This document shows positions 21,631-31,118 of a stretch of DNA of 64,000 nucleotides, in pieces. Origin of the DNA: Tateyamaria sp. Alg231-49. Lineage in GTDB: Bacteria > Pseudomonadota > Alphaproteobacteria > Rhodobacterales > Rhodobacteraceae. The notes under the pieces were generated by a model that worked only from the letters and a program-made list of their open reading frames with translations, had not been told where the DNA came from and did no database searches. The stretch spans positions 186,001 to 250,000 of the forward strand of contig NZ_FRFA01000007.1 in assembly GCF_900143535.1 (NCBI RefSeq), written 5' to 3'. The first letter of the stretch is position 1. Each line of letters begins with the position of its first letter. A program made the translations under genes and the position numbers.

Positions 21631-21812
21631 ATTGTAGTCCCCTGAAAAATTGGCAAAAGTTTCGTGAAAGACCAGAATTTGGAATCTTACGCAATTCAAT
21701 CAAAAGGGGAATTTTGGCCGCAATCAAGGGTCGCGTGAATGTCGCGTTATGTTATTTTGTGGCTGAAGAAATTTTGCGCGCGAAGTGATCTATTATTGTG
21801 CGCTTGAGGGCG

Positions 21813-23387
21813 TCATTCCCATTCGATCGTGCCCGGAGGTTTGGAAGTGATGTCGTAGGTCACCCGGTTGATCCCCGGTACTTCGTTGATGATCCGCGTG
21901 GCCGTTTCACCAAGGAAATCGTGGCTGAATGGGTAGTAATCCGCCGTCATCCCATCCACAGAGGTGACCGCCCTGAGCGCGCAGGCGTAATCATATGTCC
22001 GCCCGTCGCCCATCACGCCGACTGTGCGCACTGGCAGGATCGCGACAAAAGCCTGCCAGATGTCATCATAAAGACCGTGTTTGCGGATCTGATCGATATA
22101 GACCGCGTCCGCTTCGCGCAGGATCTCCAGCTTGGGGCGCGTGATTTCACCGGGGCAGCGGATGGCGAGGCCGGGGCCGGGGAAGGGGTGTCGTCCGATA
22201 AAGCTGGCCGGAAGACCAAGCTCGCGGCCCAGTGCACGCACTTCGTCTTTGAAAAGCTCACGCAGGGGTTCGACCAGTTTCAAACCCATCTTTTCGGGCA
22301 AACCGCCAACATTGTGGTGAGATTTAATGGTGACCGATGGGCCACCGGAGAAGGAGACCGATTCGATGACGTCTGGATAGAGGGTCCCTTGAGCTAGAAA
22401 CTCTGCGCTTTCGATCTGGTCTGCGTATTTCTGGAACACGTCGATGAACAGGCGCCCAATGATTTTGCGCTTGGTTTCCGGGTCAGACACGCCATCGAGT
22501 TCACCAAGAAACAGGTCTGCCTCATTGGCGTGGATGACCGACAGGTTCATGTTGTCGCGGAACATGCCCACGACCTCAGCGGCCTCGTCCTTGCGCAGCA
22601 GGCCGTGATCCACAAAAACACAGGTGAGTTGATCGCCCACCGCCTCGTGGATCAATGCCGCAGCAACAGAACTGTCCACGCCGCCGGACAAAGCACAGAT
22701 CACGTTCTTGTCGCCGATCTGGTCCCGTATTTTCTGGATCGCTTCCTCGCGATAGGCGCCCATGGTCCAATCGCCTTTGAACCCGGCCAGACGCACGAAG
22801 TTTTCATAGAGTTTGGCGCCGCGTGGGGTGTGGTGTACTTCGGGGTGGAATTGTACCGCGTAGAAGTGCCGATTGGTGTCCGCTGTTACCGCATAAGGCG
22901 CATTCGGGGAGGTGCCATAGACCTCGAAGCCCGGTGCCAGCTTTGACACGTGATCGCCGTGGCTCATCCAGACCTGCTCGCGCCCGGTGTCAAACCACCC
23001 GTCCAGCAGATCAAGGTCACTCGCCGGGGTCACAAAGGCCCGTCCGAATTCCGCAGTGCCGCCGCCACCGGATATCTTGCCACCCAGAACCTCGCCGCCC
23101 AATTGCTGCATCATGACCTGTTGGCCATAACAGATGCCGAGGATCGGCAGGCCGAGGTCAAAGATTCCTTCAGGTGCGCGGGGCGAGCCAGGTCGGGTCA
23201 CACTGTCCGGCCCGCCGGATAAAATTATCGCACGCGGGGCCATCGCGGTCACAAAGTCCATTGTGACGTTCTGGTAGGGGTGAATTTCGCAATAGACGTT
23301 CAATTCGCGCAAGCGGCGCGCGATCAGTTGCGTCACCTGGCTGCCGAAGTCGATGATGAGGAGGCGGTCATGAATCTGGTCTGTCAT
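21813..23387 (-). CDS. guaA: GMP synthase (glutamine-hydrolysing)
   Basis: 524 aa, converts XMP to GMP. The class I amidotransferase domain has the nucleophile in LGICYGQQ near residue 87 and the histidine-glutamate pair in [10 protein letters not shown]; the ATP pyrophosphatase domain has [14 protein letters not shown]; the C-terminal dimer domain ends KPPGTIEWE as in the family. It is divergent from the MttB-like gene across a 193-base intergenic region. Confidence 0.98.
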   Translation of the reverse strand: MTDQIHDRLLIIDFGSQVTQLIARRLRELNVYCEIHPYQNVTMDFVTAMAPRAIILSGGPDSVTRPGSPRAPEGIFDLGLPILGICYGQQVMMQQLGGEVLGGKISGGGGTAEFGRAFVTPASDLDLLDGWFDTGREQVWMSHGDHVSKLAPGFEVYGTSPNAPYAVTADTNRHFYAVQFHPEVHHTPRGAKLYENFVRLAGFKGDWTMGAYREEAIQKIRDQIGDKNVICALSGGVDSSVAAALIHEAVGDQLTCVFVDHGLLRKDEAAEVVGMFRDNMNLSVIHANEADLFLGELDGVSDPETKRKIIGRLFIDVFQKYADQIESAEFLAQGTLYPDVIESVSFSGGPSVTIKSHHNVGGLPEKMGLKLVEPLRELFKDEVRALGRELGLPASFIGRHPFPGPGLAIRCPGEITRPKLEILREADAVYIDQIRKHGLYDDIWQAFVAILPVRTVGVMGDGRTYDYACALRAVTSVDGMTADYYPFSHDFLGETATRIINEVPGINRVTYDITSKPPGTIEWE

Positions 23388-23580
23388 GCTCGTGCAATAG
23401 GCGCGGGGGGTGCGGGTGGCAAGCGCCTGACTGGGGTTCCACCCCTGACCCTGCAGTATTTTTGGTCAGAAGAAACGGGGATGTCGCTTTTTTCCCTCTT
23501 GCGGCGCTTATTGCGCGTTTGGAAAGGCCGGATCGGGTAAGCCCAACTGCACCGGATGAGAGCGATGAGGGGATGGATAC

Positions 23581-25128
23581 ATGGCTGAGGCGACAGCACC
23601 GAGCAGACGCGCCCGTGGTGGTGGAGGGGCGGCACGCCGTGCGGCGCGCAGTGCCGTGTCCTTTGAGACAGCCCGTTACATCGAACGCAACATCCCAAAT
23701 TACGAAGTGCTCACCACCGAAGCCCTCGAGGTGATCGAGCATAATGCCGAGACGATTTTGGAAGAGATCGGCGTTAACTTCCCGGACAACCCTGCTGCCC
23801 TCAAGCGCTGGGCGGATGCCGGGGCGGACATTGACGGCGACCGTGTGCGCATCCCGCGTAGTCTGGCGCGTCAGCTTTGTGCCACGGCCCCCAGCAGCTA
23901 CACCCAGTACGCACGCAACCCCGAACGCAGTGTTGTCGTGGGCGGCAACAACCTTGTGCTCGCCCCGGTTTATGGCCCGCCCTTTGTACGGGATGCCGCT
24001 GGCGGTCGCCGCTATGCCACGATGGATGATTTCCGCAACTTCGTGAAGCTGGGCTACATGTCAAAGTGGTTACACCACTCCGGAGGCACGGTGTGCGAGC
24101 CGACTGACGTTGCGGTGAACAAACGCCATCTTGATATGCTGCACGCCCACATGACTTTGTCGGACAAGCCCTACATGGGCTCTGTCACCGAACCCAGCCG
24201 CGCGCAGGACTCGGTTGAAATGTCCGAGATCCTGTTCGGCAAAGAATTTGTCGCTGAAAACGCAGTCATGACCTCGCTGATCAACATCAACTCGCCGATG
24301 ACGTTTGACGATGTGATGATGGGCGCGCTTGAGGTCTATGCACAGGCCGGGCAGGGCTGCATCATTTCACCCTTTATTGTCGGTGGCGCGATGGCGCCGG
24401 TCTCCGTCGCAGGCACGTTGACGCAAGTGCTGGCCGAAGTGCTGGCTGGCATTGCCTATTCACAGCTGTGCAAACCCGGGGCACCAGTCATCTTTGGCGC
24501 GTTTGTGACGTCCATCGATATGAACTCTGGCGCGCCGACGTTTGGTACGCCCGAGGCCGCGCACATCACCTATGGCGCTGGGCAACTGGCGCGGCGGTTG
24601 GGCTTGCCCTTCCGGTCGGCTGGGTCGTTCTGTGGTTCAAAACTGCCGGACGCGCAGGCAGCTTATGAAACCGCAAACTCGCTCAACATGGGATTGTTGG
24701 CAGGCGTGAACTTTATGCTCCATTCTTGCGGCTGGCTTGAAGGGGGGCTGGTCAGCTCATACGAGAAATTCGTGATGGATGCGGATCAGCTTGGCACGCT
24801 GCATCATCTGGCAGCGGGTGTGCAAATGGATGAAAACGCGCAGGCGATGGATGCGATCCGGGAAGTTGGCCCAGGCGGGCACTATCTGGGATGTGCCCAC
24901 ACGCAGGAGAATTTCAAGACAGCGTTCTGGAAGTCGGATGTGCTGGATTACAAACCGTTCGAGACGTGGGCGGATGAGGGCGCTCGCGATACGCAGGCCT
25001 TGGCCACAGCGCGGGTTGCCAAGCTGCTCAGCGACTATCAGCAACCCGCAATGGAACCTGCAAAGCGCGAGGCGCTGGACGCCTTTGTCGCGCAAAAGAA
25101 AGAAGCGGAACCCGACAGCTTTATGTAG
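23581..25128 (+). CDS. MttB-family trimethylamine methyltransferase-like protein without pyrrolysine
   Basis: 515 aa of the MttB/COG5598 superfamily, which moves a methyl group from a quaternary or tertiary amine to a corrinoid protein. The frame is uninterrupted, with no in-frame TAG, so it belongs to the non-pyrrolysine branch (as in glycine-betaine methyltransferases). Recognisable segments are YEVLTTEALEVIEHNAETIL near the N-terminus, VYGPPFVRD and HSCGWLEGG. The basic N-terminus (PSRRARGGGGAARRAARS) is usual for the branch. GAGGGG precedes ATG 23581. No corrinoid protein or reductive activator is nearby. Confidence 0.88.
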   Translation: MAEATAPSRRARGGGGAARRAARSAVSFETARYIERNIPNYEVLTTEALEVIEHNAETILEEIGVNFPDNPAALKRWADAGADIDGDRVRIPRSLARQLCATAPSSYTQYARNPERSVVVGGNNLVLAPVYGPPFVRDAAGGRRYATMDDFRNFVKLGYMSKWLHHSGGTVCEPTDVAVNKRHLDMLHAHMTLSDKPYMGSVTEPSRAQDSVEMSEILFGKEFVAENAVMTSLININSPMTFDDVMMGALEVYAQAGQGCIISPFIVGGAMAPVSVAGTLTQVLAEVLAGIAYSQLCKPGAPVIFGAFVTSIDMNSGAPTFGTPEAAHITYGAGQLARRLGLPFRSAGSFCGSKLPDAQAAYETANSLNMGLLAGVNFMLHSCGWLEGGLVSSYEKFVMDADQLGTLHHLAAGVQMDENAQAMDAIREVGPGGHYLGCAHTQENFKTAFWKSDVLDYKPFETWADEGARDTQALATARVAKLLSDYQQPAMEPAKREALDAFVAQKKEAEPDSFM

Positions 25129-25133
25129 GCCAG

Positions 25134-25436
25134 TCAGGCGGCAGAGGCGTCAACCTGTGCTGCGCGCAAGGTGCGCCCTTCGCCAATGATGGCGATCAGA
25201 ACATCGATGTGGCGCAACAGGCTATATGACGAATCTTCGCCAAGGCGCAGCGCGTTCAACTCACCTTCGATCTCCATCAGGCGTATCAGGGCGTTTCCAT
25301 GGCTCGGCAATTGCCCATAACCCAGCAGGCGCGGCAAGTGGGCGGCGCGGCGGTAATCTTCTGCTCCGATTCGGGCGGCGCGGATCAGCAGGCGTGGGCG
25401 GTGCAGTGCGTTTAGCATCGACAGGATATCTTGCAT
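25134..25436 (-). CDS. DUF6477-family small protein
   Basis: 100 aa, mostly helical, with the recurring pattern LHRPRLLIRAARIGAEDYRR and LPRLLG that I associate with the Rhodobacterales family DUF6477. No catalytic motif or membrane segment. It ends five bases from the convergent MttB-like gene and is divergent from the DUF6456 gene, so both share the 264-base region that holds the DnaA boxes. Function unknown. Confidence 0.65.
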   Translation of the reverse strand: MQDILSMLNALHRPRLLIRAARIGAEDYRRAAHLPRLLGYGQLPSHGNALIRLMEIEGELNALRLGEDSSYSLLRHIDVLIAIIGEGRTLRAAQVDASAA

Positions 25437-25630
25437 TTTCCAGTACTCCTTGAGTGTCTGCCGGCCTGATCTGCATCACGCTGGCGCCTGTATCATTGCA
25501 CAACTTAAGCGGGTGTTGCGTGGGGTCTGGTGGCGGCGTGCGTTCGTTTAGCAACTGTTTATCATTTGGAAACAATGCTGCGTACATCGACAGATATTAA
25601 CGTACAGGCAACCAATACACTCCTAGGTTG

Positions 25631-25650
25631 TGTGGATAACTTGTGGATAA
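25631..25650 (+). promoter_or_regulatory. Two tandem perfect DnaA boxes
   Basis: TGTGGATAA (complement TTATCCACA, the strongest consensus DnaA box) occurs at 25631-25639 and again at 25642-25650, same orientation and 11 bp apart, one helical turn. They lie 51 to 70 bases upstream of the DUF6456 start, in promoter position. A CtrA-like half site TTAACGTACAG is at 25597. The arrangement suggests DnaA controls this gene; the lack of a larger AT-rich cluster argues against a replication origin. Confidence 0.65.
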
Positions 25651-25700
25651 CTACGGCATTAAGACCGTGCCACACAGACATTGAGGACGGAAAATAACGG

Positions 25701-26837
25701 ATGCAATTGAACGATGGATCTCCTCCCGTGCTTTCGGGATTGCCGACATGGGTGCCAGACGCTGCAATCCACTATCTGGCGCACACAGAGGGCGGGCTTC
25801 CGATCCGCGAAGTGGCCCGCAAATCGGGCTGCCATGCGTCTACCGTCCTACGTCAGATCCGCAGATACGAAACACGCCGCGAAGTTCCCCTGATTGACGC
25901 TGTGCTTCGTAAACTGGGTGCAGGGGTGACCAAGCGAACGTCGAAGAATGCCCAAAAGCAAATTAAGGAGGTGGATCCGATGAGGCTTGCGATCAAGGAT
26001 CAAGGCCCCGATGCAACGACACTGACGCGGGATGCGCGCCGCATCCTGCGCCGCCTCTGTGAGACGGGTGCTGTGCTGGCTGTTGCCGTAGACATGGAAA
26101 AGGCGGTCGTGGTGCGAGACGGTGCCACGGGGTCCAGCACGCGCACGGCTGTGGTGGACCGCAAAGTCGCCGAAGCCATGGCCCTGCAAGAGTGGATCAG
26201 TGCGGACGTGTCCGGGCGCATCACCCGCTACAAGATTACCGCGTCCGGCCGGACAGCTCTAGGCGAAATGATGGAGGGAGAAGATGCTGGGGCATCTGGC
26301 ATGGCCGAAGCCCCGGCGGAATTTGCCGACCAGCATCGGGTCTGGGGCGAGCGCACGATACGTGACAATGAAACCGGCCAATCGCGCAAGGTGCGCTACA
26401 ATCTGGCCGAGTCGCCGCTGACGGCTTTGGCGCGTCGACGAGACAAGAACGGCGCGGTGTTTCTTACGGATGATCTGGTCAGTGCAGGCGAACGTCTGCG
26501 CGAGGATTTCGAATTGGCTCAGATGGGGCCGCGTGTCGCTCAGAACTGGGATCGGTTTTTGACCGCAGGGAGCCGCGGCAGCTTTGCCATGGACAGTGGG
26601 GTGGGCAATGGGCCCGAGCGGGCGCGCGGCCGGGTGGTACATGCGCTGAAGGACCTTGGCCCGGGCCTGTCAGACGTTGTGTTGAGGTGCTGTTGCTATC
26701 TTGAAGGGCTTGAAGCAGCAGAAAAGAAACTGGGCTGGTCGGCGCGGTCCGGCAAGATCGTTCTTCGCATTGCGTTGATGCGCCTGAAACAACATTACGA
26801 TGAAACCACAGGACCGGGGGGCGGACTGATTGGCTGA
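25701..26837 (+). CDS. Helix-turn-helix/DUF6456 regulator, GafA-like
   Basis: 378 aa. The N-terminal third has a helix-turn-helix (GGLPIREVARKSGCHASTVLRQIRRYE, residues 31-58). The C-terminal third fits DUF6456: AQNWDRFLTAG, then ALKDLGPGLSDVVLRCCCYLEGLEAAEKKLGWSARSGK and LRIALMRLKQHY. An N-terminal HTH joined to a DUF6456-like domain is, to my recollection, the layout of GafA, the direct activator of the Rhodobacter gene transfer agent (split into GafY and GafZ in Caulobacter). I cannot confirm orthology without alignment. Preceded by two DnaA boxes and followed by two terminators. Confidence 0.7.
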   Translation: MQLNDGSPPVLSGLPTWVPDAAIHYLAHTEGGLPIREVARKSGCHASTVLRQIRRYETRREVPLIDAVLRKLGAGVTKRTSKNAQKQIKEVDPMRLAIKDQGPDATTLTRDARRILRRLCETGAVLAVAVDMEKAVVVRDGATGSSTRTAVVDRKVAEAMALQEWISADVSGRITRYKITASGRTALGEMMEGEDAGASGMAEAPAEFADQHRVWGERTIRDNETGQSRKVRYNLAESPLTALARRRDKNGAVFLTDDLVSAGERLREDFELAQMGPRVAQNWDRFLTAGSRGSFAMDSGVGNGPERARGRVVHALKDLGPGLSDVVLRCCCYLEGLEAAEKKLGWSARSGKIVLRIALMRLKQHYDETTGPGGGLIG

Positions 26838-26860
26838 TCAGCTTTTCGGTCTGGCAGAAG

Positions 26861-26896
26861 TGGCGCTGCGATCCCTACTTCGCAGCGTCATTTTTT
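26861..26896 (+). terminator. Terminator of the DUF6456 gene
   Basis: An 11-pair stem (26861-26871 with 26880-26890, one G-T pair, loop of eight) is followed by six T. Very strong. Confidence 0.9.
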
Positions 26897-26921
26897 ATGC
26901 GCCGAAGCGCCCATCAGGTTA

Positions 26922-26944
26922 GGGGCGGCTCCAAGCCCCGTTTT
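26922..26944 (+). terminator. Second hairpin after the DUF6456 gene
   Basis: GGGGC (26922-26926) pairs with GCCCC (26935-26939), followed by GTTTT. A weaker backup terminator 30 bases after the first. Confidence 0.5.
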
Positions 26945-27040
26945 GGTTTAATGTAAAATAAACTTGGCGGATTTGGGCCCGGTGCCCGTTGCATAGCGGC
27001 CTTGCGCCGCGTGGTGTTCTTTCGCCGCGTGCCTATGTTA

Positions 27041-27057
27041 AGATGCAGTCAGCATCT
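27041..27057. promoter_or_regulatory. Inverted repeat in front of lipA
   Basis: AGATGC-AGTCA-GCATCT is a perfect six-base inverted repeat ending 20 bases before the lipA ATG, next to a -10-like TATGTT (27034-27039). It could be an operator overlapping the transcription start, or a leader hairpin near the ribosome-binding site AAGGCAC. Confidence 0.35.
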
Positions 27058-27077
27058 AAACCCACAAGGCACAGCAT

Positions 27078-28025
27078 ATGCGCGATTTGAAAATTCCCGA
27101 ACAGCGCCACCCCGAAAAAGCGCGCCGCCCGGACAACCCGCAGCCGAAGAAACCTGACTGGATTCGCGTCAAAGCTCCCGGCGGTGAAGGGTACGCTGAA
27201 ACCGCAAGAATCATGCGCGACAACAAACTGGTGACGGTGTGCGAAGAAGCAGGATGCCCGAATGTGGGTGAGTGCTGGTCGCAAGGCCATGCAACCATGA
27301 TGATCATGGGCGAAGTTTGCACACGGGCCTGTACCTTCTGCAATATTGCGACAGGCAAGCCGCCTGAGGACTTGGACGCTTTTGAGCCGGGTCGCGTGGC
27401 CCATGCTGTCGAAAAACTGGGCCTGAACCACGTGGTCATTACTTCTGTTGATCGTGACGACGTCGAAGACGGCGGCGCGGACCACTTTGCCCAGACCATC
27501 CGGGCCATTCGTCACCGCAGCCCCGCCACAACGATCGAGATTTTGACACCGGACTTTATCCGCTGTGACCCGTCCGTTTTGGAAGTCGTGGTCGAGGCCC
27601 GCCCGGATGTGTTCAACCACAACCTTGAAACGGTGCCCGGCCTTTATCCAGAGGTCCGCCCCGGTGCGCGCTATTTCCACTCGCTGCGGCTGTTGCAACG
27701 GGTCAAAGAGCTGGATCCATCGATGTTCACCAAATCAGGTATCATGGTTGGCCTTGGCGAAGACCGCCAGTCTGTCATTCAGGTCATGGAGGACATGCGC
27801 GCCGCCGATATCGATTTCCTCACCATTGGCCAGTACCTGCAACCAACGCCCAAGCATCACCGCGTCGACCGCTTCGTGCATCCAGACGAATTCGCCTCTT
27901 ACGAAAAAGCGGCTTACGGCAAAGGGTTCCTGATGGTTTCGGCCACGCCTTTGACCCGGTCGTCGTACCACGCGGGCGATGACTTTGCCCGATTGCGTGC
28001 GGCCCGGCAGGCTAAACTGGCCTAA
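27078..28025 (+). CDS. lipA: Lipoyl synthase
   Basis: 315 aa radical-SAM enzyme that inserts two sulfurs into octanoyl groups of E2 and GcvH proteins. The SAM cluster motif is [13 protein letters not shown]; the auxiliary cluster that donates sulfur uses [13 protein letters not shown] near residue 55, and the closing serine motif is LTRSSYHA. Full length with all ligands present. Ends eight bases before the convergent cytochrome gene. Confidence 0.98.
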   Translation: MRDLKIPEQRHPEKARRPDNPQPKKPDWIRVKAPGGEGYAETARIMRDNKLVTVCEEAGCPNVGECWSQGHATMMIMGEVCTRACTFCNIATGKPPEDLDAFEPGRVAHAVEKLGLNHVVITSVDRDDVEDGGADHFAQTIRAIRHRSPATTIEILTPDFIRCDPSVLEVVVEARPDVFNHNLETVPGLYPEVRPGARYFHSLRLLQRVKELDPSMFTKSGIMVGLGEDRQSVIQVMEDMRAADIDFLTIGQYLQPTPKHHRVDRFVHPDEFASYEKAAYGKGFLMVSATPLTRSSYHAGDDFARLRAARQAKLA

Positions 28026-28033
28026 GCTGGCGC

Positions 28034-28921
28034 TTAGGGGACAGCAGGCAGTGCTTTGACATAGGCGGCGATGGCGGCCCTGTCCGTCTCGGGCAGGCGG
28101 CTGAGGTTTTCAACGACCTCGGCCATTTTACCTCCGGCACTGTCGTAGTCCGGGGTGAAGCCGGAGGTGAAATACTCAACCAGATCGCCTTCACTCCAGT
28201 CCAAAGCAGCGGGCGTGATGTTCGGAATCGTTCCCTTGCCCGACGGATTCGGAGCCCCGGCCATCCAACGAGATCGATCAAGGCCGCCAACGGCGTTGCG
28301 CGGCGTGTGGCACTCGGTGCAATGCCCAAGCGCTTCGACCAGATACCGCCCCCGCGCCAGTGTCTCGGTGTCCGCTGCCATGACATAGTCGTCGCTCACA
28401 AACGCCAGTTTCCAAAGGCCCAGCCCTCGCCTGATGTTGAAGGGAAAGCCGACATCATGGGCACGCGACGGAGTTGCATCGCCGGGCAGGGTTTTCATGT
28501 AGGCAAATAGGTTTGCGACATCTTCTGCCGTCATGTGCTGGTAAGCGGCATAGGGAAAGGCAGGATAGTAGTGTTGGCCCCGTGGCGAGACGCCAAGCGT
28601 GACCGCACGGGCAAACTCATCAAGGCTCCAACCGCCCAAACCAGCAGTTTGATCAAAAGAGATGTTTGGGGCGTAGAATGTGCCAAAATCGCTGGCAAAG
28701 GCCTGACCACCGGCCAGTACAGGCATCCCGTCGGTTTCTGCGCCAGGCGACGTGTGGCACGACGCACAGCCCGCGGCGGCAAAGATCAACGCGCCAGCCT
28801 GCGGGTCTGCTGCGGTGCCCGCGGTAAATCCGTCAGGCAAGGTGCGCGGTTGTGTCAGGTACAGCCCGATGGCCACACCCAACACAATCAATACGATCAG
28901 AGTTCTGACGATGCGGCGCAC
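28034..28921 (-). CDS. Membrane-anchored dihaem cytochrome c
   Basis: 295 aa. An N-terminal signal/anchor (RTLIVLIVLGVAIGLYL) is followed by two c-type domains: haem 1 CASCH near residue 53 and haem 2 CTECH near residue 190, with axial methionine candidates in the AYMKTLPGD and GGKMAEVVENL regions. It resembles the cytochrome subunits of periplasmic alcohol or aldehyde dehydrogenases. I chose GTG 28921, eight bases after the upstream cytochrome stop, because of the GAGG site before it; no ATG fits. It is cotranscribed with the cytochrome c' gene; no dehydrogenase is adjacent. Confidence 0.88.
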   Translation of the reverse strand: MRRIVRTLIVLIVLGVAIGLYLTQPRTLPDGFTAGTAADPQAGALIFAAAGCASCHTSPGAETDGMPVLAGGQAFASDFGTFYAPNISFDQTAGLGGWSLDEFARAVTLGVSPRGQHYYPAFPYAAYQHMTAEDVANLFAYMKTLPGDATPSRAHDVGFPFNIRRGLGLWKLAFVSDDYVMAADTETLARGRYLVEALGHCTECHTPRNAVGGLDRSRWMAGAPNPSGKGTIPNITPAALDWSEGDLVEYFTSGFTPDYDSAGGKMAEVVENLSRLPETDRAAIAAYVKALPAVP

Positions 28922-28928
28922 TGCTGCC

Positions 28929-29405
28929 TCAGTTGCGCGGGCCGCGATACGGCTTGTGGCAATCCCCGCATGTCCCGCCAAGGGCCTGCATCTGACCACG
29001 CAGGGCCTCCAGATCAGTGCCCGCGGCCGTAACCATAGCAGCAGCTGCAGTTTCGAACGCGATCGCTTGCTTTTCGAATCCTGCTGAATCGGACCAGATC
29101 TCTGCCTTGGCACGAGATCCCGCTACGGCACCTTGTTCTGACCCTTCCAGATAAAGCACGATCCGCGACATCGCCGCGCCGGCCTGCAAGTTTTCGGCAG
29201 CCGCTGTTGCAAGGGCCGCATCATAGGGTGCTTCGCCTTTGGCCATGCTGCCCAAAACGCCCATATGATAGCCGATCATACTCATATTTGCGTTTCTTGC
29301 TTTTGCAGCCGCCTCAAGGGCCTTGCTGGAGTGTCCGTCCGACAAAACGGGGGCCGCAAGGGATGCGGCGACTAAGGTGAGAACGGAAAGGCTGAATGGG
29401 CGCAT
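28929..29405 (-). CDS. Cytochrome c'/c-556 family protein
   Basis: 158 aa periplasmic four-helix-bundle cytochrome. The signal peptide is MRPFSLSVLTLVAASLAAPVLS; the single haem site CGDCHKPYR is at the C-terminus, as is typical. Members bind NO or act in electron transfer. The start at 29405 is supported by AGGAGT; the longer frame is not. It precedes the dihaem cytochrome in the same transcript. Confidence 0.88.
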   Translation of the reverse strand: MRPFSLSVLTLVAASLAAPVLSDGHSSKALEAAAKARNANMSMIGYHMGVLGSMAKGEAPYDAALATAAAENLQAGAAMSRIVLYLEGSEQGAVAGSRAKAEIWSDSAGFEKQAIAFETAAAAMVTAAGTDLEALRGQMQALGGTCGDCHKPYRGPRN

Positions 29406-29499
29406 TTTGAGAAACTCCTGAATGACTGTGCGACAAAGTGTAGCGCGAATGTGTGCAGAGCCCATGTCACAATTTCATGATACAACCCTGCACAGCGCC

Positions 29500-30036
29500 T
29501 TAGGTAAAGCGAACCTTGCCGATGTAGGGCAGATTACGGTTTCTCTGAGCAAAGTCGATGCCATAACCCACAACAAATTCATCTGGGATTTCAAAGCCTA
29601 TCCAGTCCGAGCTAACGTCGACTTCGCGGCGGCTTGGTTTGTCGAGCAGCGCAATGCTGCGCAGCTTGGCGGGTTTGCGCCCCTTAAGCAGTCGGATCAC
29701 GTGGCTCATCGTGTACCCGGTGTCGACAATATCTTCGACCACTAACACATCGCGCCCTTCAATTGTGCCGCGCAAGTCTTTGAGAATGCGCACTTCCCGA
29801 CTGCTTTCCATGCCGTCGCCATAAGAAGACGTTTCAAGGAAATCGACCTCGATTGGCAGGTCCAGCTCGCGCACAAGATCGGCAATAAACACGAATGACC
29901 CGCGCAACAAACCGACCACAACCAACTTGTCGGTGCCGGAAAACTCAGCCTCAATATCCATGCACAACGCTTCGATCCGCGCGGCGATGGCCTTGGCCGA
30001 GATCATCTTGTCTATGACATATGGCCGCTCTGTCAT
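29500..30036 (-). CDS. hpt: Hypoxanthine phosphoribosyltransferase
   Basis: 178 aa purine salvage enzyme making IMP (and often GMP) from the base and PRPP. The PRPP loop is [31 protein letters not shown] and the base-binding [21 protein letters not shown] region are also clear. Start MTERPYV at 30036 is favoured because AAGGGG lies six bases before it. Confidence 0.95.
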   Translation of the reverse strand: MTERPYVIDKMISAKAIAARIEALCMDIEAEFSGTDKLVVVGLLRGSFVFIADLVRELDLPIEVDFLETSSYGDGMESSREVRILKDLRGTIEGRDVLVVEDIVDTGYTMSHVIRLLKGRKPAKLRSIALLDKPSRREVDVSSDWIGFEIPDEFVVGYGIDFAQRNRNLPYIGKVRFT

Positions 30037-30112
30037 GGTCATCCCCTTGATTTCATGCCGCAACCGGGACACATCGGTCGCAACTTTTTCCTTCGAGGTC
30101 TTGTGTAACCCG

Positions 30113-30556
30113 ATGCCTACGCATTCCGAAACCCGGCTTTTGCCTTACACCCCTGAACAAATGTACGCGCTGGTGGCCGATGTGCCATCTTATCCGGAGT
30201 TCTTGCCGTGGTGTTCTGCCGCAAGGGTGCGCAAGGTGACCCCGGTTGGGGACAGTGAAGTCATGGAAGCGGATCTGGTGATCAGCTTCAAAGTGTTTCG
30301 AGAACGCTTTGGCAGCCGCGTTGTTCTGTGGCCGGATGCTCACAAGATCGATACTGAATATCTGGACGGCCCGTTTCGCTTCATGAGGTCGAATTGGTCA
30401 TTTTCGCCTGCCGATGGGGGATGCAACGTGTCTTTCTTTGTCGATTTCGAATTCAAGAACGCGATTCTTCAGGGAATCATTGGCGTGGTGTTCAACGAGG
30501 CGATGCAGCGGATTGTGCGCGCGTTTGAACGGCGCGCAGCGGCGCTCTACGATTAG
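30113..30556 (+). CDS. COQ10/RatA-like START-domain protein
   Basis: 147 aa SRPBCC-fold protein. Begins [20 protein letters not shown], then [16 protein letters not shown] and [12 protein letters not shown], and closes [16 protein letters not shown], the COQ10/RatA signature. In alphaproteobacteria it most likely chaperones ubiquinone in the inner membrane rather than acting as a toxin. Divergent from hpt and convergent with cinA. Confidence 0.88.
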   Translation: MPTHSETRLLPYTPEQMYALVADVPSYPEFLPWCSAARVRKVTPVGDSEVMEADLVISFKVFRERFGSRVVLWPDAHKIDTEYLDGPFRFMRSNWSFSPADGGCNVSFFVDFEFKNAILQGIIGVVFNEAMQRIVRAFERRAAALYD

Positions 30557-30644
30557 TGCTGGCTGGTTTGGTAGGCCGGCCTCCCTGTGGAGGGCAATAA
30601 GGAAGCCGGGCGGCGACGCAGAGTGATACTGGCAGTCTATTGAG

Positions 30645-31118
30645 TCAGCCGGTCTGCAACCGTTCGAGCAGAAGCGCCAAAGCATGATCTTTTGCGGAGG
30701 CGCGCACGGTCTCGCGCCCCAACGCGCCGTATTCGACCGTTTCGCTGTTGACGCCATTTCCATCCGCAATCCCAAAACACACCCGACCTTCCGGTTTGAA
30801 TTCGGACCCGCCGGGGCCTGCGATGCCGGTGATAGAAACCGTCAGGTTAACAGGCGCGTGTGACAGTGCGCCTGCGGCCATCTCGCGCGCAACTTCTTCG
30901 CTAACAGCACCATGCGCGTCGAGTGTCGCCGGGGAGACGCCCAGCATATCGATCTTGGCTTGGTTCGTGTAGGTGACAAAGCCGCGTTCGACCACAGCCG
31001 ACGAGCCGGGAATGTCCGTCAACGCAGCGGCCACCATGCCCCCTGTACAGCTTTCTGCAGTGGCAATCATGATCCCACGTTCTTTCGCTGCATCAAGAAC
31101 TTGCGTGGAAAGGCTCAT
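30645..31118 (-). CDS. CinA C-terminal-family nicotinamide-nucleotide amidase
   Basis: 157 aa, only the amidohydrolase half of CinA (PncC type), which recycles NMN to nicotinate mononucleotide. Signatures are ATAESCTGGMVAAALTDIPGSS near the N-terminus and SITGIAGPGGSEFKPEG. No N-terminal CinA domain, the usual state in this group. Its start overlaps the pgpA stop (ATGA), last in the ispD-ispF-pgpA-cinA cluster. Confidence 0.93.
   Translation of the reverse strand: MSLSTQVLDAAKERGIMIATAESCTGGMVAAALTDIPGSSAVVERGFVTYTNQAKIDMLGVSPATLDAHGAVSEEVAREMAAGALSHAPVNLTVSITGIAGPGGSEFKPEGRVCFGIADGNGVNSETVEYGALGRETVRASAKDHALALLLERLQTG

Noticed and set aside
23581-25128. Pyrrolysine-containing methyltransferase
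   Set aside because: No in-frame TAG; the whole ORF reads through sense codons.
25631-25650. Chromosomal replication origin
   Set aside because: Only two DnaA boxes, no AT-rich unwinding element and no dnaA, parAB or gidA neighbours.
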